Assembly: GCA_037893225.1 (NCBI GenBank)
Contig: JAZGUH010000070.1
Span: 496,001 to 560,000, forward strand
Direction: 5' to 3'
DNA length: 64,000 bases
DNA from: Hippasteria phrygiana
Lineage: Eukaryota > Echinodermata > Asteroidea > Valvatida > Goniasteridae
Notes under the pieces: model-generated
The model's database searches: none
What the model was told of the DNA's origin: nothing
What the model saw: only the letters and a program-made list of their open reading frames with translations
Made by a program: the position numbers and the translations under genes
Shown: in pieces, positions 1 to 10,385 of the stretch
Position numbering within the stretch: the stretch's first letter is position 1
How the letters are laid out: each line of letters starts with the position of its first letter

Positions 1-293
1 GTAGAGGGGGTTGTTCGGGGGTACCGGGGTGCTGGGTGTGGTTTGAGGCTGTCTGGGGGGCTCTTCCCAAGTAGTGGACTGGTCTGTTGCCTGGCTATAG
101 GGGGAACATGGTGGAGCTGGGGCGGATGTCGATGGAGTTATGCTGGAACAGTAGTGAGGTCCAAAGATTGGTGATGGGACAGGGGAAGACTCTGGCACAC
201 AGGTTCAAAGTGGGAGACGATGAATACTCTCCTCCTCTCTCTCTTCCTAGCGTTTATTGTCCCTCCATATAGCCTAGCCTGCTTATCTCACTG
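1..293. other. unassigned, G-rich edge
   Basis: No gene recognised. The first 60 bases are G-rich. Open frames exist on both strands but none resembles a known domain. Confidence 0.3.
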
Positions 294-1295
294 TGTGAGA
301 TTAAGCAGTGCGGTCAAAAAAACACAGAAAACCTCCAATTAATATTTGTTGGTTAAATAAAGTGTACATGATGAAGCAATACTAATCATAATTGCGCTCA
401 ATACATCTGGATTCTTCTTTGTTAAATATGAAGATTTCAAAACTAATAGTCCCTAACCCCTGGCGATGACAGACATAAAGGAGCAGGATCACACACACAC
501 ACACAGTCATGTAAACGGGTGCAATCGTGGACCTCCCATTGTTCCTCTTTTGTTTATACTCTAACTTTTTCGGAAGGCCTCCCATTGGTTTTGTACACGA
601 TTTTCAATCGTGGACGTTAGGTCAAACGTGGACCCCTTTGTCTACGCCCGAATTCTTTTGTCCTAGGTCCACGATTGCCGGCATATACAAACTCACACTT
701 GATGGCCAGTCACACACATACACAACTACCACCAGCACTCGCACACACACCCGTCCTCCAATGCCCAGCAAAGCCGTCAAGAAAAACACGAATAATCCAA
801 AATTACAGAATGATAATAAAACACTAACATTATTTCCCTATAGTCCCGTGATAAATGCACCATATGTAGCGCTACTGGAGATATGGAGCAAAATAACACT
901 GCCTTAAAATTCATATGTATGTCCTAGTCAAAAATAATGTTGAACGAATTAATACATTGTATCAACGACTCAATGTGAACCCATAGCAGTCCACGGCAAC
1001 GTGTGTGCTGCGCCATACCATCGCACATGCACATAATCTACGTGTACACACACGTCAATACGCACGATGTCACTTCATGTAACTTTCTTCATTTGCATCA
1101 ACAACTTTAAGGTCAATAAGTACAACTTTTAACCTTGTTAGACTCTACAAAAATTACACTAAAATGATCTATAAACATAAGCGGATATAATACTGTTCAA
1201 CCGTGGACTGCGGGTCAAAATTGAATTCCCTAAATTTGGCCCCAAAATACAGTGATAAAATTTACGAACATACCTGTGAGATTAAGCAGTGCGGT
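294..1295. repeat. segment bounded by a 21-bp direct repeat
   Basis: The 21-mer TGTGAGATTAAGCAGTGCGG(T) occurs at 294-314 and exactly again at 1275-1295 in the same orientation, enclosing about 960 bp. This could be a long target-site duplication around an insertion or a relic of recombination between copies. The interior has no recognisable coding sequence; it holds a short CA-rich stretch near 490-505. No terminal inverted repeats were seen, so the element class is undetermined. Confidence 0.5.
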
Positions 1296-1437
1296 GCCTA
1301 GGTCAAGGGCAACACAACGCGCCCCATTTCCAAGACAACGAATGTACGATACATAAATAAACGTACAGTTCATGCTAAGACAGAGAGAGAGCAATTATTA
1401 ATTGAGAACAACTAACATGCAAGGTTAACACACTCTA

Positions 1438-2068
1438 CAGACGGACGGATAGTTTCGTTCGGATTTTGGTTATCGAGTTCATCGAGCCGTTTTATTCGGA
1501 CCTCTGACCTGTATATGACTCGTCTGCGTAGGAGCGTCTGGAGACAGTAAGAGCCGAGTTTTATTTCCGGAAAAGAGACATTTATTTGTGAACTGTCACG
1601 TTTCCCATATTTTCGCGACGGGAGCCAGTTTGTGTCGTCCCCCGCTGTTTTCGTCTCTCTTCGGCTGTTTTGGGGTGAATTCGCCCCGTGTTCGAGCTCG
1701 TCAAAGAACTGTATTCGCTTGCATTATTGGAGTCGTCCTTGTCCGTTGCTGAGTGCCCAAGCCGTCCAAGTCCTCGCCCAAGTCCTCGCCCATTGCAGAG
1801 CTGCCCAAGTCGTCTGAGCCCTCGCCTATATACATGTAAGTCCTCGCCCGTAAGATCTTTTAGGTTATATATTGTATAAGATCTTTTCTTAATTCTACAC
1901 TTGTTAAACCCTGTTGATTCTCGAATATTCTCATTATTAAATCACATTGTTTCTTTGTTCTTATATCAGTGTGATCTTGTTTTATTTCTTTGTTGCATCT
2001 GAGAAAATTCAGGTTTTTCTGGTAATTTTTATTTACGGATAGTCTGGAGATTTTCCGACCGTTCAGTA
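1438..2068 (+). repeat. LTR-like dispersed repeat, copy A
   Basis: About 630 bp that reappear, reverse-complemented and clearly similar by eye, at 62803-63443. Shared landmarks from start to end are GACGGACGG, the stretch ACCTGTATATGACTCGTCTG, tandem CAAGTCCTCGCC motifs, GTAAGATCTTTTA and a final GATAGTCTGGAGATTTTC. The clean outer limits and lack of coding suggest a solo LTR or other terminal repeat, but no primer-binding site or polypurine tract was found next to it. A GT-rich donor-like ATGTAAGT sits near 1834. Confidence 0.55.
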
Positions 2069-3196
2069 CGATATTTCTATTTTAATTCGGCCAGTTTTAA
2101 AGTGTTTACAAATTGATATGGAAGAAACAATTTTGTAAATGCCATTTCTGTGGGTGAATTTCATTATCCCTCGCTGAATAAAACGAATTTGAAATATTAG
2201 CATTTTTACATGTTAATTGTCCTATTCGAGGTCTCCGGATGCGCGCCAGTTTCAGGTTGCAGACCACGTACCAGTAAATCGGCCGAAAGTTGCCTACGCC
2301 GGCCAAGTCACGATTTCCGAGCCCTCAAATTCTCTGCTGCTAGAGCAGTTTGTGGACCATGAACTTGAGGGTTTGTAAAAGAGAAGGTTGGAAGCCGTGC
2401 ATAGGACTGTCAGCTTGTATTACTGTGAAATTCTGATAAAATTGGGGCCTAAAAGTGCTCTATTTTGCAGTGAAACGTGGTCATCATCTTTCAAGCAGGC
2501 AATGGGCTTGAGGACTACTGCTAGGAATAAACATCTTTGGATGGAAATTTCTCCCAAAAGTTATCGGTTAATCCCCACTAAATTGAACAGAAACTGAGAA
2601 ATAATGACATAAACTTTAATTTGATGTGTGTGTCAAACACTTTGGATAGTTGTAAATATTTTCCCTGAATTTCGGAAGTTGGCGTATTTATCAGTGGAAC
2701 TTTATTTATTAGTGTGCAACCTTTAGGCTCAAAACACAAGAAAAATTGCGGCAAACAGAAACGACACACTTCAAGTCCGTACTGTGGTCGGCCATCTTGA
2801 CTCGTTGCGCTCGACTGTCGCAGCAATTAAGTTCAACTGCGCACATTTCAATTATTAAGTTCGGCACGGCAGTAGCACGGCGTTTAGAGCTGGCCTAAGT
2901 TGTCGGGAATTACCCCAACTTTCATTCAGTACAACCACTCACCTGTACAACCACTCACCTTGAGTGGCTTTTAGCCTAGTTTGGGACGAGCTTGCATTAA
3001 AAAAAAAGCTTATATATAAAAAAATAACGTATTTGAAGGAAAGCACAGTGTGAAAATATTGCTTCAAGCTTCCCTTTCTTTCACCCACATACATCACATG
3101 TATTTGTTTTATGACTCCAACAATAATCACTCTCACCACGGACACTAACATTATCACGTTGCCATGATCAATGGTTACGATGTCAGCATTACCAGC
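2069..3196. other. unassigned
   Basis: No gene or clear repeat recognised. Around 2935-2960 the phrase GTACAACCACTCACCT is duplicated in tandem. The end of this stretch leads into the Crypton-like element. Confidence 0.3.
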
Positions 3197-3608
3197 AGCA
3201 GGATACAACACCTGGATAAATCCAGCCATCTGATTGGTGGATCGTCGATCACGCCCATTGGATTATTCTTACCAACGTACATGTACGGCACGGCAAAAAT
3301 AGAAGTTTAGTTCAACGGTACGTGTTAAATAGAATATAATTCCGCGGTCGCACGGCTGTCATGTTCGCGAACGATGTTCGCGAATCACCATCCTCCTAAC
3401 AGACGATGAAATATCGGAACTCGTAGGTGATGATGCTGACTCTGCGAACACAAAGACACAATTCAAAACGTAGTCAAACCATAACTGATTCGGAACTTGA
3501 CAACTTTTTGTCGCGGTTTTATGCGGGACTGATAAGGGAAAACGGCATGTTGTACACAAAGAAATCCATGCATGCAATCTGACGAGGATTTATTCAGGTG
3601 TTGTATAA
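3197..3608 (+). mobile_element. Crypton-like recombinase element remnant, copy A
   Basis: The segment starts with ATACAACACCTGGATAAATC and ends with its near reverse complement (GGATTTATTCAGGTGTTGTAT at 3588-3608). Inside is a promoter-like leader and a broken tyrosine-recombinase-type reading frame. A second copy in reverse orientation lies at 49680-50050 and shares the leader (CCATCTGATTGG, CGTCGATCACGC) and the coding part. Cryptons are not known for TIRs, so the inverted ends may be secondary or may mark a non-autonomous derivative. Confidence 0.5.
3361..3582 (+). pseudogene. Crypton/DUF3504-type tyrosine recombinase N-terminal fragment
   Basis: Three frames must be combined. ATG at 3361 opens a short frame. 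From 3390 another frame reads LTDDEISELV then DADSANTKTQF before a TAG near 3471. From about 3488 a third reads SELDNFLSRFYAG, then ENGMLYTKKSMHAI and a TGA. The order 'acidic helix, NTKKQ-like motif, ELDxFLxxFYAGxRxxxGxxYxxxSxxAIR' is the N-terminal core-binding region of Crypton-derived proteins (ZMYM2/3/4, KIAA1958, QRICH1 and KCTD1 are domesticated vertebrate relatives by established knowledge). The catalytic RHRY domain is absent, so this copy cannot be active. Family assignment is by motif resemblance only. Confidence 0.5.
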
Positions 3609-3735
3609 AACAAATAATGAATGTTTCACATGCGTGCAATTCGCCGAGTGCAATGGGACATTCCATATGTCGCCGAATGAAATTATTCTTACCATTGCAC
3701 TCCTAAACATTCATTATTTGTATAATGTTAAATTT
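3600..3735. repeat. imperfect hairpin
   Basis: Left arm TGTATAAAACAAATAATGAA at about 3602 pairs with CATTCATTATTTGTATAATG near 3709-3728. A second inner pair is GTGCAATGG / CCATTGCAC. The segment abuts the Crypton-like remnant and may be the partner arm of a larger foldback. Confidence 0.45.
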
Positions 3736-3859
3736 ACTAGAGCGCTGACTCGCCATAATGACTTAGCCTGCTGGCCGCATCCATGTTTGTGCACAACAGT
3801 GTGGAAAACTCGAGATACTGTGTGACCTTTATAGGGCTATTTGTTTAAACTGATTTCTA

Positions 3860-3985
3860 GGAAAACCCATTTACGAAAGCCCATTAGCGCCAAGGAAAAA
3901 AAGAAAGAAAAATATAATATGTTATTACAGATTCAGAATATGTTATTACGGATTCTCAATCCGTTATTACGGATTTATTTATTAC
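3860..3985 (+). repeat. GTTATTACGGATTC minisatellite with flank, copy A
   Basis: The flank ACGAAAGCCCATTAGCGCCA is followed by several units of ATTCxxAATxxGTTATTACGG. The same flank and units appear in reverse orientation at 6446-6655, so the two copies are inverted about 2.6 kb apart and bracket the CR1-like LINE. Confidence 0.6.
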
Positions 3986-3990
3986 ATTTC

Positions 3991-4060
3991 TTTACCCAGG
4001 GTATGCCTAAACAGTTTAAAACTGGTTTCCGTTGGGGCCCTGCATACAACACAATTAAAA
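3991..4060 (+). repeat. LINE 3'-end-like dispersed repeat
   Basis: TTTCTTTACCCAGGG through GGGGCCCTGCATAC; the reverse complement of a similar block lies at 10305-10385. Probably the 3' untranslated end of a LINE family, an inference from its position beside a LINE remnant. Confidence 0.4.
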
Positions 4061-4740
4061 ATGAATACACACATGTACAAGTACAATACATTATAAATAC
4101 AATACAATAAAATAACAGCATATGGGATTAATGCATAATTGTTAAGCAACTAGTATAAATATTGTACAACTATTACAACTACATTTACAGTGTGAAACAA
4201 CATCGCTCATTATGGGGTGTGTTAAGTGAACACAACAATTTGGAAATATTTTGTGACATCAAGAAAATATATATCGAAGCTGCACACTCATTCAAGACAT
4301 TGTGTGTTCTTTTTTTTTTTTGCCAATGGTCTTGTGAGATGCCTTCCGGTCTGGTGGGATGTTTGTAATACTAGCCCAGCTGTCTCGTCGTAGATTTTTA
4401 CGTGAAATGACCCCTGAATATGTGTACCAGTTCTTGCCCAGTGATTTGTTTTAGTTTAAATACTTTTAATATTTGTTTGTGTCTTTTAATTGCTATTTAA
4501 TTATTGTAAATGACATGCAATTCAGGTTTTTAGCTGCTATGTGTCATGTTTTTAAATAGACCATAAACATATGGCTATAATATTCGCTGATTACAGGAGG
4601 GGCGAAAAAAACGCAGGAAAATTCCCATCCGGCTCCTTATTGTTATGGCAACCAAGTTTGTAAACTCCGTAGATCAGCACAGATTTAGATTTGTATAATC
4701 AGTGAAGAAAGCGAAAAAATACATATTTGCGGAAATTTTA
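4061..4740. other. unassigned, AT-rich
   Basis: AT-rich DNA with a poly(T) run near 4311-4321. It may include 3' untranslated sequence of the minus-strand LINE remnant that begins at 4741. No gene seen. Confidence 0.3.
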
Positions 4741-5030
4741 CTGACTAAACGTTTGACGTAGTTCAGATTTGAATGAGGTCAGAGTAGTCATGGTTCTCAA
4801 ATGTACATGCAAATTATTCCATGATTGTACCTGTTACAGCAAAGCTTGAGGCGTAACATTCTTTTTTCACAAAGGAATCTTCAGCGCCTTGTCAGTGGAT
4901 TGTCTCGTTTCACGATTCTGAATATTAAGTGGTGTAAACAGATTTGTCATATAAAGGAGTAATTTTGTTTATGCATTTGTAGACAAGAATAGCCTTTTTA
5001 TAATCAACTCTTTCAGAAAATGACATGCAA
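4741..5030 (-). pseudogene. CR1-like LINE, C-terminal part (3' piece)
   Basis: On the minus strand the translation reads SFSERVDYKKAILVYKCINK and later WNNLHVHLRTMTTL followed by SFKSELRQTF. This is the usual end of CR1/Jockey-type reverse transcriptases: a 'yKxxxlvyKclN' block and a terminal 'WNxLp..lr...sl.sFK..L' block. At least one stop lies between them. It is the continuation of the piece at 5635-6445; the two are separated by a TTAA-flanked insertion. Removing that insertion and one TTAA leaves the frame continuous across the junction (FARL then NCMSFSER). Not functional. Confidence 0.7.
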
Positions 5031-5034
5031 TTAA

Positions 5035-5634
5035 AGGGACACGATGCCTTCAAATGTCATGAAATTTTGCTGTTTGGAAATGTTCCTTATCTTTTATAAA
5101 AGTTGTTCATGCAAACAAACACGTATAATGTGTTGTAACAGTGAGTAGTGATTACAAAACAAAAAATTGGCCGCTAACCCCTGACATCTGACCCGCGAAA
5201 CATAGACTTATTTCCAGTACTAAATACCACCGTCTAAATAATACGCAAAATACGCTGTAAGATTCTTTAGGCTGGCGCCGCAGCCAGTGGCCTCGTGAAC
5301 CTATCAGATGATTGCCAAGTACAATTCTCTACCTCGCGACACATATCGCCAGTGCTGCGCGCCGTGCCACAGTACATCAAAATGGATCAACAGAACGTAC
5401 TTCAACCAGATGCGACTGGAAATACGACTGGTGAACACGGTCCGCCATTTTGTGGAGTCAAAAATTTGGTTCTAAAAAATGGCGGACCGTTATTTGTCAC
5501 GAAATTAAACAAAAACCACGCAATTTGAAGGGATAGTTATGTGAATCTTTATATTTTACTTTTAAAAAAGCTTCCCAACCATATCCATTTCAGTTTTATA
5601 ACCCAAATCGCAAAATCCAAAGCAATGTGTCCCT
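5035..5634. mobile_element. TTAA-flanked TIR element (Kolobok/piggyBac-like), 600 bp
   Basis: TTAA at 5031-5034 and 5635-5638 flank termini AGGGACACGATGCCTT and, at the other end, the reverse complement of AGGGACACATTGCTTT. The element sits in the CR1 LINE reading frame, which gives independent proof of insertion. No transposase is encoded; it holds an inner inverted pair CGGTCCGCCATTTT / AAAATGGCGGACCG at about 5440-5490. TTAA duplication fits Kolobok or piggyBac; the AGGG terminus leans to Kolobok (inference). Confidence 0.75.
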
Positions 5635-6445
5635 TTAAGTCTAGCAAACATATCGGCTGAAGGAGTTAAGAATGCACACTTAAGGATTATCCGCGCGGCT
5701 CTTTTCAGACATTTATTAAGAATATTGTCGTGAGATGTGTAACGTCGTCCCCATACAGTACTACAATAATCTAAAGATGGCATAACTAAGCTAACAAAAA
5801 GAGAGTGGAGGCTGCTTTGGGGAACATGGTCGCGGATTCTATTTAGCATACCTAATTTAGAGGAAACGGTTTTCTTCACGTACCGTATTCAAAGTGTGGG
5901 CCCCAACTTAAAGTTTCATCAACATTTACAATAGTTCACCTTTACCACTGGACTACCAGCGATACTGACATTAAGGTCAGTACTGGATACTTATCGTTTA
6001 GTTCCAATGAGCATGGATTTGGTTTTGCTGGCGTTTATTGTAATTTTGTTTCTGACACACCAATCGTAAATTCTAGGGCTGTATTCAAGTTGTTCTCTAT
6101 ATCATCAACACTGGTAGAACTACACGTTAATGTCGAGTCGTCAGCATACATGAACAAATTACACTCTTTAGGGATACAAAGTGGTAGGTCACTTGTATAA
6201 ATAATAAATAACAGTGGACCTAAAATTGATCCTTGTGGTACGCCGGTGTTAAGTGGTAGGGTCTTTGATATGTTGCCCTCAATATTCACAGACTGACTAC
6301 GTTTACTTAGATATGACTTAAACCAGTTGATTACAGAGGTTGACAAATTCACCCTTTTTAAGTTTATCTAGGAGAGTTGTGTTATTAACAGAGTCAAATG
6401 CTTTACTTAAATCTATAAGAACAGTGCCTGTCATTTTTCCACGCT
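5635..6445 (-). pseudogene. CR1-like LINE reverse transcriptase (5' piece)
   Basis: Read on the minus strand from about 6435: GTVLIDLSKAFDSVNNTTLL (motif A region, catalytic D), then NWFKSYLSKRSQSV, GVPQGSILGPLLFIIY (motif B), FMYADDSTLT (motif C, catalytic DD) down to about 6035, and after frame changes NASKTKSMLIG, then LVMPSLDYCSTVWG and NKCLKRAARII near 5700-5800. These are in the order of a CR1-type non-LTR reverse transcriptase. The endonuclease and the first RT motifs are missing (5' truncation near 6440), and frameshifts occur between 5880 and 6060. It continues at 5030-4741 beyond the inserted TTAA element. Confidence 0.8.
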
Positions 6446-6655
6446 ACATAGATTCACAATCTGTTATTACGGATTCACAATCCGTTATTACGGATTCACA
6501 ATCTGTTATTACGGATTCACAACCCGTTATTACGGATTCACAATCTGTTATTACGGTGAATTCGTAATAGCAGATTGTAAATCCGTAATAACGAATTCGA
6601 TTATTAATTGTTTTGCTTGGCGCTAATGGGCTTTCGTATTTTCTTAACCGAAGTA
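6446..6655 (-). repeat. GTTATTACGGATTC minisatellite with flank, copy B
   Basis: Six to seven units of a 20-bp motif (GATTCACAATCTGTTATTAC) with single-base variants, then the motif in the opposite orientation near 6560-6595, then CTTGGCGCTAATGGGCTTTC. Reverse partner of the repeat at 3860-3985. The switch of orientation makes a local palindrome around 6555. Confidence 0.7.
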
Positions 6656-6704
6656 CGCGAATAAAGAAAGTTACGGATGTTTAAAGATGCACGCGGAAGA
6701 CGTA

Positions 6705-7654
6705 GACCCCGTTCCCACTAGATCCACCAATTGGGGGATCTGATCCACCTTTTGCCAAATTGCCGGATCAGATCCCCCAATTGGTGGATCAGATCCTGCA
6801 ATTGTGTTAGTGGGAACGCTAACCGTTATAAGGTGGATCAGGATCTGATCCACCTTTCTTGATCCACATACTAAAGACCAGGATACAGATCCCCCAATTG
6901 GTGGATCAGATCCGGCAATTTGACCTGTCAACATCCGGCTGGTGCACGAGTGGCGCGAAAAGTTTGCGGTCTAATGAACGAAGAAATACGTTTAGGCGTG
7001 TAGCTCATGTGAAAATTTCCCACGTGCACGACATGCACAATAAACAACTACTGAACTACGGGCTGTATACAAAATGTGTCACCACGCGCGCGCGATGCAA
7101 GCGTGCACGCATCCATTCAGCGTACATGTGTATTCCTTTCGTTCCGTACTGGAAAGTCGTCCGCTTCTAAACCTTTTTTATTCGTGTAATTTTACTTATT
7201 TTTCCATCCACAAATAATTCCGTGTTAGTGTATAGTCTGCAGCGTGTCATAGAACAACAACAACCGTAGCAAAGTTTGAAGAAAATACGTTTTACGATCC
7301 GATTCGAGCCAGTACTTATAATACTACGATTAAGTTTGGACTGCTCTCCGCATCCATGGGCAAAATCAGACCGAGAAGCATTTGGATTTCTTCCTCCATG
7401 TTGAAACTTCGAACATCAAAACATCGCACATGTATTTGACCCGTCCCAGCATGCAACGCAGCCACACAGCGCGCGCTCAGCAAGCAAGCGCATGCGTAAT
7501 ACCGAACTCAGTGACCTTTCGGACTCGACACTTCCGTTCGAAAAGGTGGATCAAGCATAAGTGGGAACGCGACTTGCGGTTTCGTTGCGGTTAGACAACA
7601 GTCACACCAAAATGCTGGATCTTGATCCACCTTTTCCCGAGTGGGAACGCGGTC
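6705..7654. mobile_element. TIR element with GATCCACC internal repeats, 950 bp
   Basis: Termini GACCCCGTTCCCACTAGATC and, inverted, GACCGCGTTCCCACTCGGG are flanked by GTA on both sides (6702-6704 and 7655-7657), a possible 3-bp target duplication as in PIF/Harbinger-type elements. Just inside the left end, GATCCACC, GGATC and CCAATTGG motifs recur in both orientations over about 250 bp, forming many small palindromes; two further copies lie at the right end. The interior has no recognisable transposase. Confidence 0.65.
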
Positions 7655-8795
7655 GTATACAGAACAGCCGCGCAATGACATTTTCAGATAATTAAAATTG
7701 TTCTTCAGTCACGTACACAACACGTACACCCTCCAATCATGGCCTCGCCCAGGTTGGCTTTAAAACATCTGCATGATAAAACGAGGAGTTAGCTCTCTAA
7801 TAATTTACCATAGCTCTAGAGCAGCAATAACAACATCAACAACAGCAACATAAACAGAAACAACGGTGGTCCAAAACTGAACAAGTTACCCCCAAAATGG
7901 ATTCCTGGATTTGAAAATTGCAATTAAAAATTGATTTGGGACTGCCGTTGCCTTGTCCACTGGGGGCGGAGGTTTCTCACTTGTGTTTCCTCCTTCAATT
8001 TCCCGAATAATTTTCAAGATCTGTGATAGGCAAGGAGGGAATAACACGCTTGTTTGTTGTCGAGAAACATCTGCGTGGGAGTGGCGGGCTGAGCTCTGGA
8101 TTTTCGCCAAAACAGGATGATAAATTGATATCCTCTGAATTCATGTTTATTTCATTTGTCAGGTTGAGGAGAGGAGACACGCACCACTGGGAATTTCTCA
8201 CAGACTTAAAAATATTATTTCAATATCCGACAGCGAAGTGGTTACTGATAAAACACGAGATTTTTCTTTTAAAGATCCACCGATATAAAAAACGTTTTAA
8301 TAGATTATTTTTGTAATATCAATGGTACTGAACTGGGTCAAGATAATGGAATTCCCGTTTTGGACTTGACAAAATGACAAAGTGTTCTTTTTCACAAGTG
8401 TTCATGTTGATTCTTGACATGAGGGCGCTGTCAGTGTGATGTCACGACCCCTACCTCCATGGATCTATAGTTTAGGCATTCCCACTGCAATATGAAGTAC
8501 AGATTTGACTGATTGTTGCAGTTTCTAGATAAAGTTTGTTTATTGCCTGGCTTTCGAGTAGTGAAATAAAGAGGAACAAACAAACATTCTACACAATTCA
8601 CGGCAGGAAAATTAAAGCAATTTACCTAGAATGAGATCACTTCCGTGCTCATGAATATTATATTACAATTTGCATAAAATCCAAGATATTGCTAAAAGAC
8701 GCCTGAGAATTGCAAAACAGAGGTTACATGTAATCGTTAAAGGAATAAATGTACGGTTGTACGGTCATTTAAAACAAATCCATTTCGGGGACATT
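7655..8795. other. unassigned
   Basis: No gene assigned. Overlapping short open frames occur on both strands around 7886-8316 but match nothing I recognise. Two thirds of the way along there is an ATG-poor AT-rich stretch with no repeat identified. Confidence 0.3.
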
Positions 8796-8990
8796 TAAAG
8801 GTAATATACAACATTTGCAAACGTCAAAAAACAAAACTAATGAATTATTATGAAATAACTTACTTAACAGTAAATAAATAATTATAGTCTCAGGTATCCT
8901 GTGAAATCATGGCACCTGGTGTGCTCTCATTTTCAAGAAAAGTGGAATTTCTGTATCAATTTCCAGCGATGGTCGGTCGTATGGGCAAAA
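8796..8990 (+). repeat. partial copy of the GGTAGTATAC foldback family
   Basis: Starts TTTAAAGGTAATATACAACA and carries the family landmarks ATCCTGTGAAATCATGGCAC and TTTCCAGCGATGGTCGG. The same landmarks occur at 17795-18110, 25560-25925 (reversed) and twice inside 54757-55992. Confidence 0.6.
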
Positions 8991-9307
8991 TGGGACGCTC
9001 AAAACACACTTCTCACCGAGAATGAAACGACTTCTATTAACCATTTCTACCCCTGCAGTGTTTGCAGAAAATAGTGTGAAGTTTTCAAGCCACTTCTCTT
9101 TAACTAATAATTTTGATGGTTGGAGCAATGATTTCCAGTGCGCACAAACGTCTTGTGCCGATTCAAGACACGTACAGCGAGTAAATTGCGAGAGGGCATC
9201 TCTACCCAGGTAGCAATTATTACGGCGTGATCCGTGGGAAAAGCGTGCAAGATATGCTTTGGGTCTCAAATATGTTAAATTGAATTACTCTGCTTGAAAC
9301 TGGGTCA
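8991..9307. other. unassigned
   Basis: A 120-residue open frame crosses it on the minus strand (8907-9269), but half of that lies in a known repeat, so I do not call a gene. Confidence 0.25.
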
Positions 9308-9423
9308 CGAGTTTCTGGGGTGAAACATCCAACATCCAATGGAATAATCTGCCTGAACAATTGAGAACCATGAACTCCTTAGGTACCGGTACATTTAAAT
9401 TGGAGCTACGTAAAGCCATCCGT
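9308..9423 (+). pseudogene. CR1-like LINE C-terminal scrap
   Basis: One frame reads TSFWGETSNIQ, WNNLPEQLRTMNSL, then TFKLELRKAI, the same terminal block as in the minus-strand LINE at 4741. Only this last block survives; it is a 3' fragment of the same or a related LINE family, immediately followed by the SINE dimer. Confidence 0.5.
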
Positions 9424-9456
9424 GTGTGTTATATGTCTGCCATTTTCGTTGAAACT

Positions 9457-9505
9457 GACAGGAGCGGGATTCGAACCTGCGCTATACCAACTGAGCTATC
9501 TTGCC
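9457..9505 (-). pseudogene. tRNA-like body with deleted anticodon arm
   Basis: Minus strand: GGCAAGATAGCTCAGTTGGT then directly CAGGTTCGAATCCCGC. A and B boxes remain, but the anticodon stem and loop are gone, so it is a SINE head and not a working tRNA. Confidence 0.6.
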
Positions 9506-9627
9506 CTATTTTGGCGGTCTCCCAAATTGTCAGTATCTTTGTTCGGGTTAGCGCTAGTCAGAAGTCATAAACCCAGAATGCCGTAGGCCTATAGCCAGGG
9601 ATCACACCCAATTTTACGATACAACCT

Positions 9628-9682
9628 GGTAGAGCGCCGGTACGGTAACCCGGAGGTCGCAGGTTCGAATCCCGCTCCTGCA
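9628..9682 (+). pseudogene. 5'-truncated tRNA-like body
   Basis: Begins at GGTAGAGCG in the D arm and runs through the T arm GGTTCGAATCCCGC. The acceptor 5' strand is missing. Confidence 0.6.
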
Positions 9683-9924
9683 AAGTTCTTTGTTCACTTT
9701 GAAAATGTATTCAAATTTACCTAGTCAGTTTCCCTTGTGGATTGTTTGACGAATTATAAGTTAAAAAGTCGTATCCTCGATGAGTGATCCCCACAATGTC
9801 GCTTCCCATATTGTATCGTAAAATTGGGTGTGATCCCTGGCTATACGGCATTCTGAGTTTATGACTTCTGACTAGCGCCCACCCGAACAAAGATACTGAC
9901 AATTTGGGAGACCGTCAACAATAG

Positions 9925-9997
9925 GGCAAGATAGCTCAGTTGGTAGAGCGCCGGTACGGTAACCCGGAGGTCGCAGGTTCGAATCCCGCTCCTGCCA
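9925..9997 (+). tRNA. complete tRNA-like sequence, nominal anticodon GGT (Thr)
   Basis: A 73-nt cloverleaf can be drawn: acceptor GGCAAGA with TCCTGCC (one A-C mismatch), D arm GCTC/GAGC, anticodon stem CCGGT/CCCGG (one mismatch), loop ACGGTAA, T arm GCAGG-TTCGAAT-CCCGC (one mismatch), discriminator A. The A box (TAGCTCAGTTGGTA) and B box (GGTTCGAAT) are good pol III promoters. Against a working tRNA: position 33 is C and not T, GGT is an unusual threonine anticodon in eukaryotes, each stem has a mismatch, and near-identical copies (28225, 45842) sit in the same flanks. I read it as a SINE head. Confidence 0.5.
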
Positions 9998-10304
9998 GTT
10001 TCTTTGTTCACTTTGAAAATGTATTCAAATTTACCTAGTCAGTTTCCCTTGTGGATTGTTTAACGAGTTATAAACTTGGTTGCCAAATACTTTGAAGCCG
10101 GATCGGAATTTCCCCTTGTTTTTTCCTAAAAATGTTTGTTCGCGGGTTTTTCGCCCATCCCGTAAATCAGCAATAGGCTCCTACTGGAGAGTTGAAAAGT
10201 TAACCGTAAATAGATTTATTTGCGTAAGTATTCATATATTTTTTTTAAATATTTTGTTTGTGTGTAATTATTTTTTGTATGTGTGTAAATAATAATTTTT
10301 TATT

Positions 10305-10385
10305 AAAAATGTATGCAGGGCCCCAGTGTAAACCAGTTTATAACTGTTTGGGCACACCTGGGTAAAGAAATATAATAAATAAACT
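10305..10385 (-). repeat. LINE 3'-end-like dispersed repeat, second copy
   Basis: Reverse complement of the block at 3991-4060 (CCCTGCATAC, AAACTGGTTT, TTTCTTTACCCAGG). It ends in an A/T-rich tail (AATATAATAAATAAA). Confidence 0.4.

Larger units (their letters stand above)
9440..10075. mobile_element. inverted dimer of a tRNA-headed SINE-like repeat
   Basis: The unit is: ACCCGAACAAAGATACTGAC, a tRNA-like body, then TTTCTTTGTTCACTTTGAAA and CCTTGTGGATTG. The left half (9457-9620) is the reverse complement of 9800-9975, so transcripts through the block could form a stem of about 150 bp. The right half carries a partial and a complete tRNA-like body. Other copies are at 17395-17750, 28150-28370 and 45651-45990. 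Confidence 0.7.
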
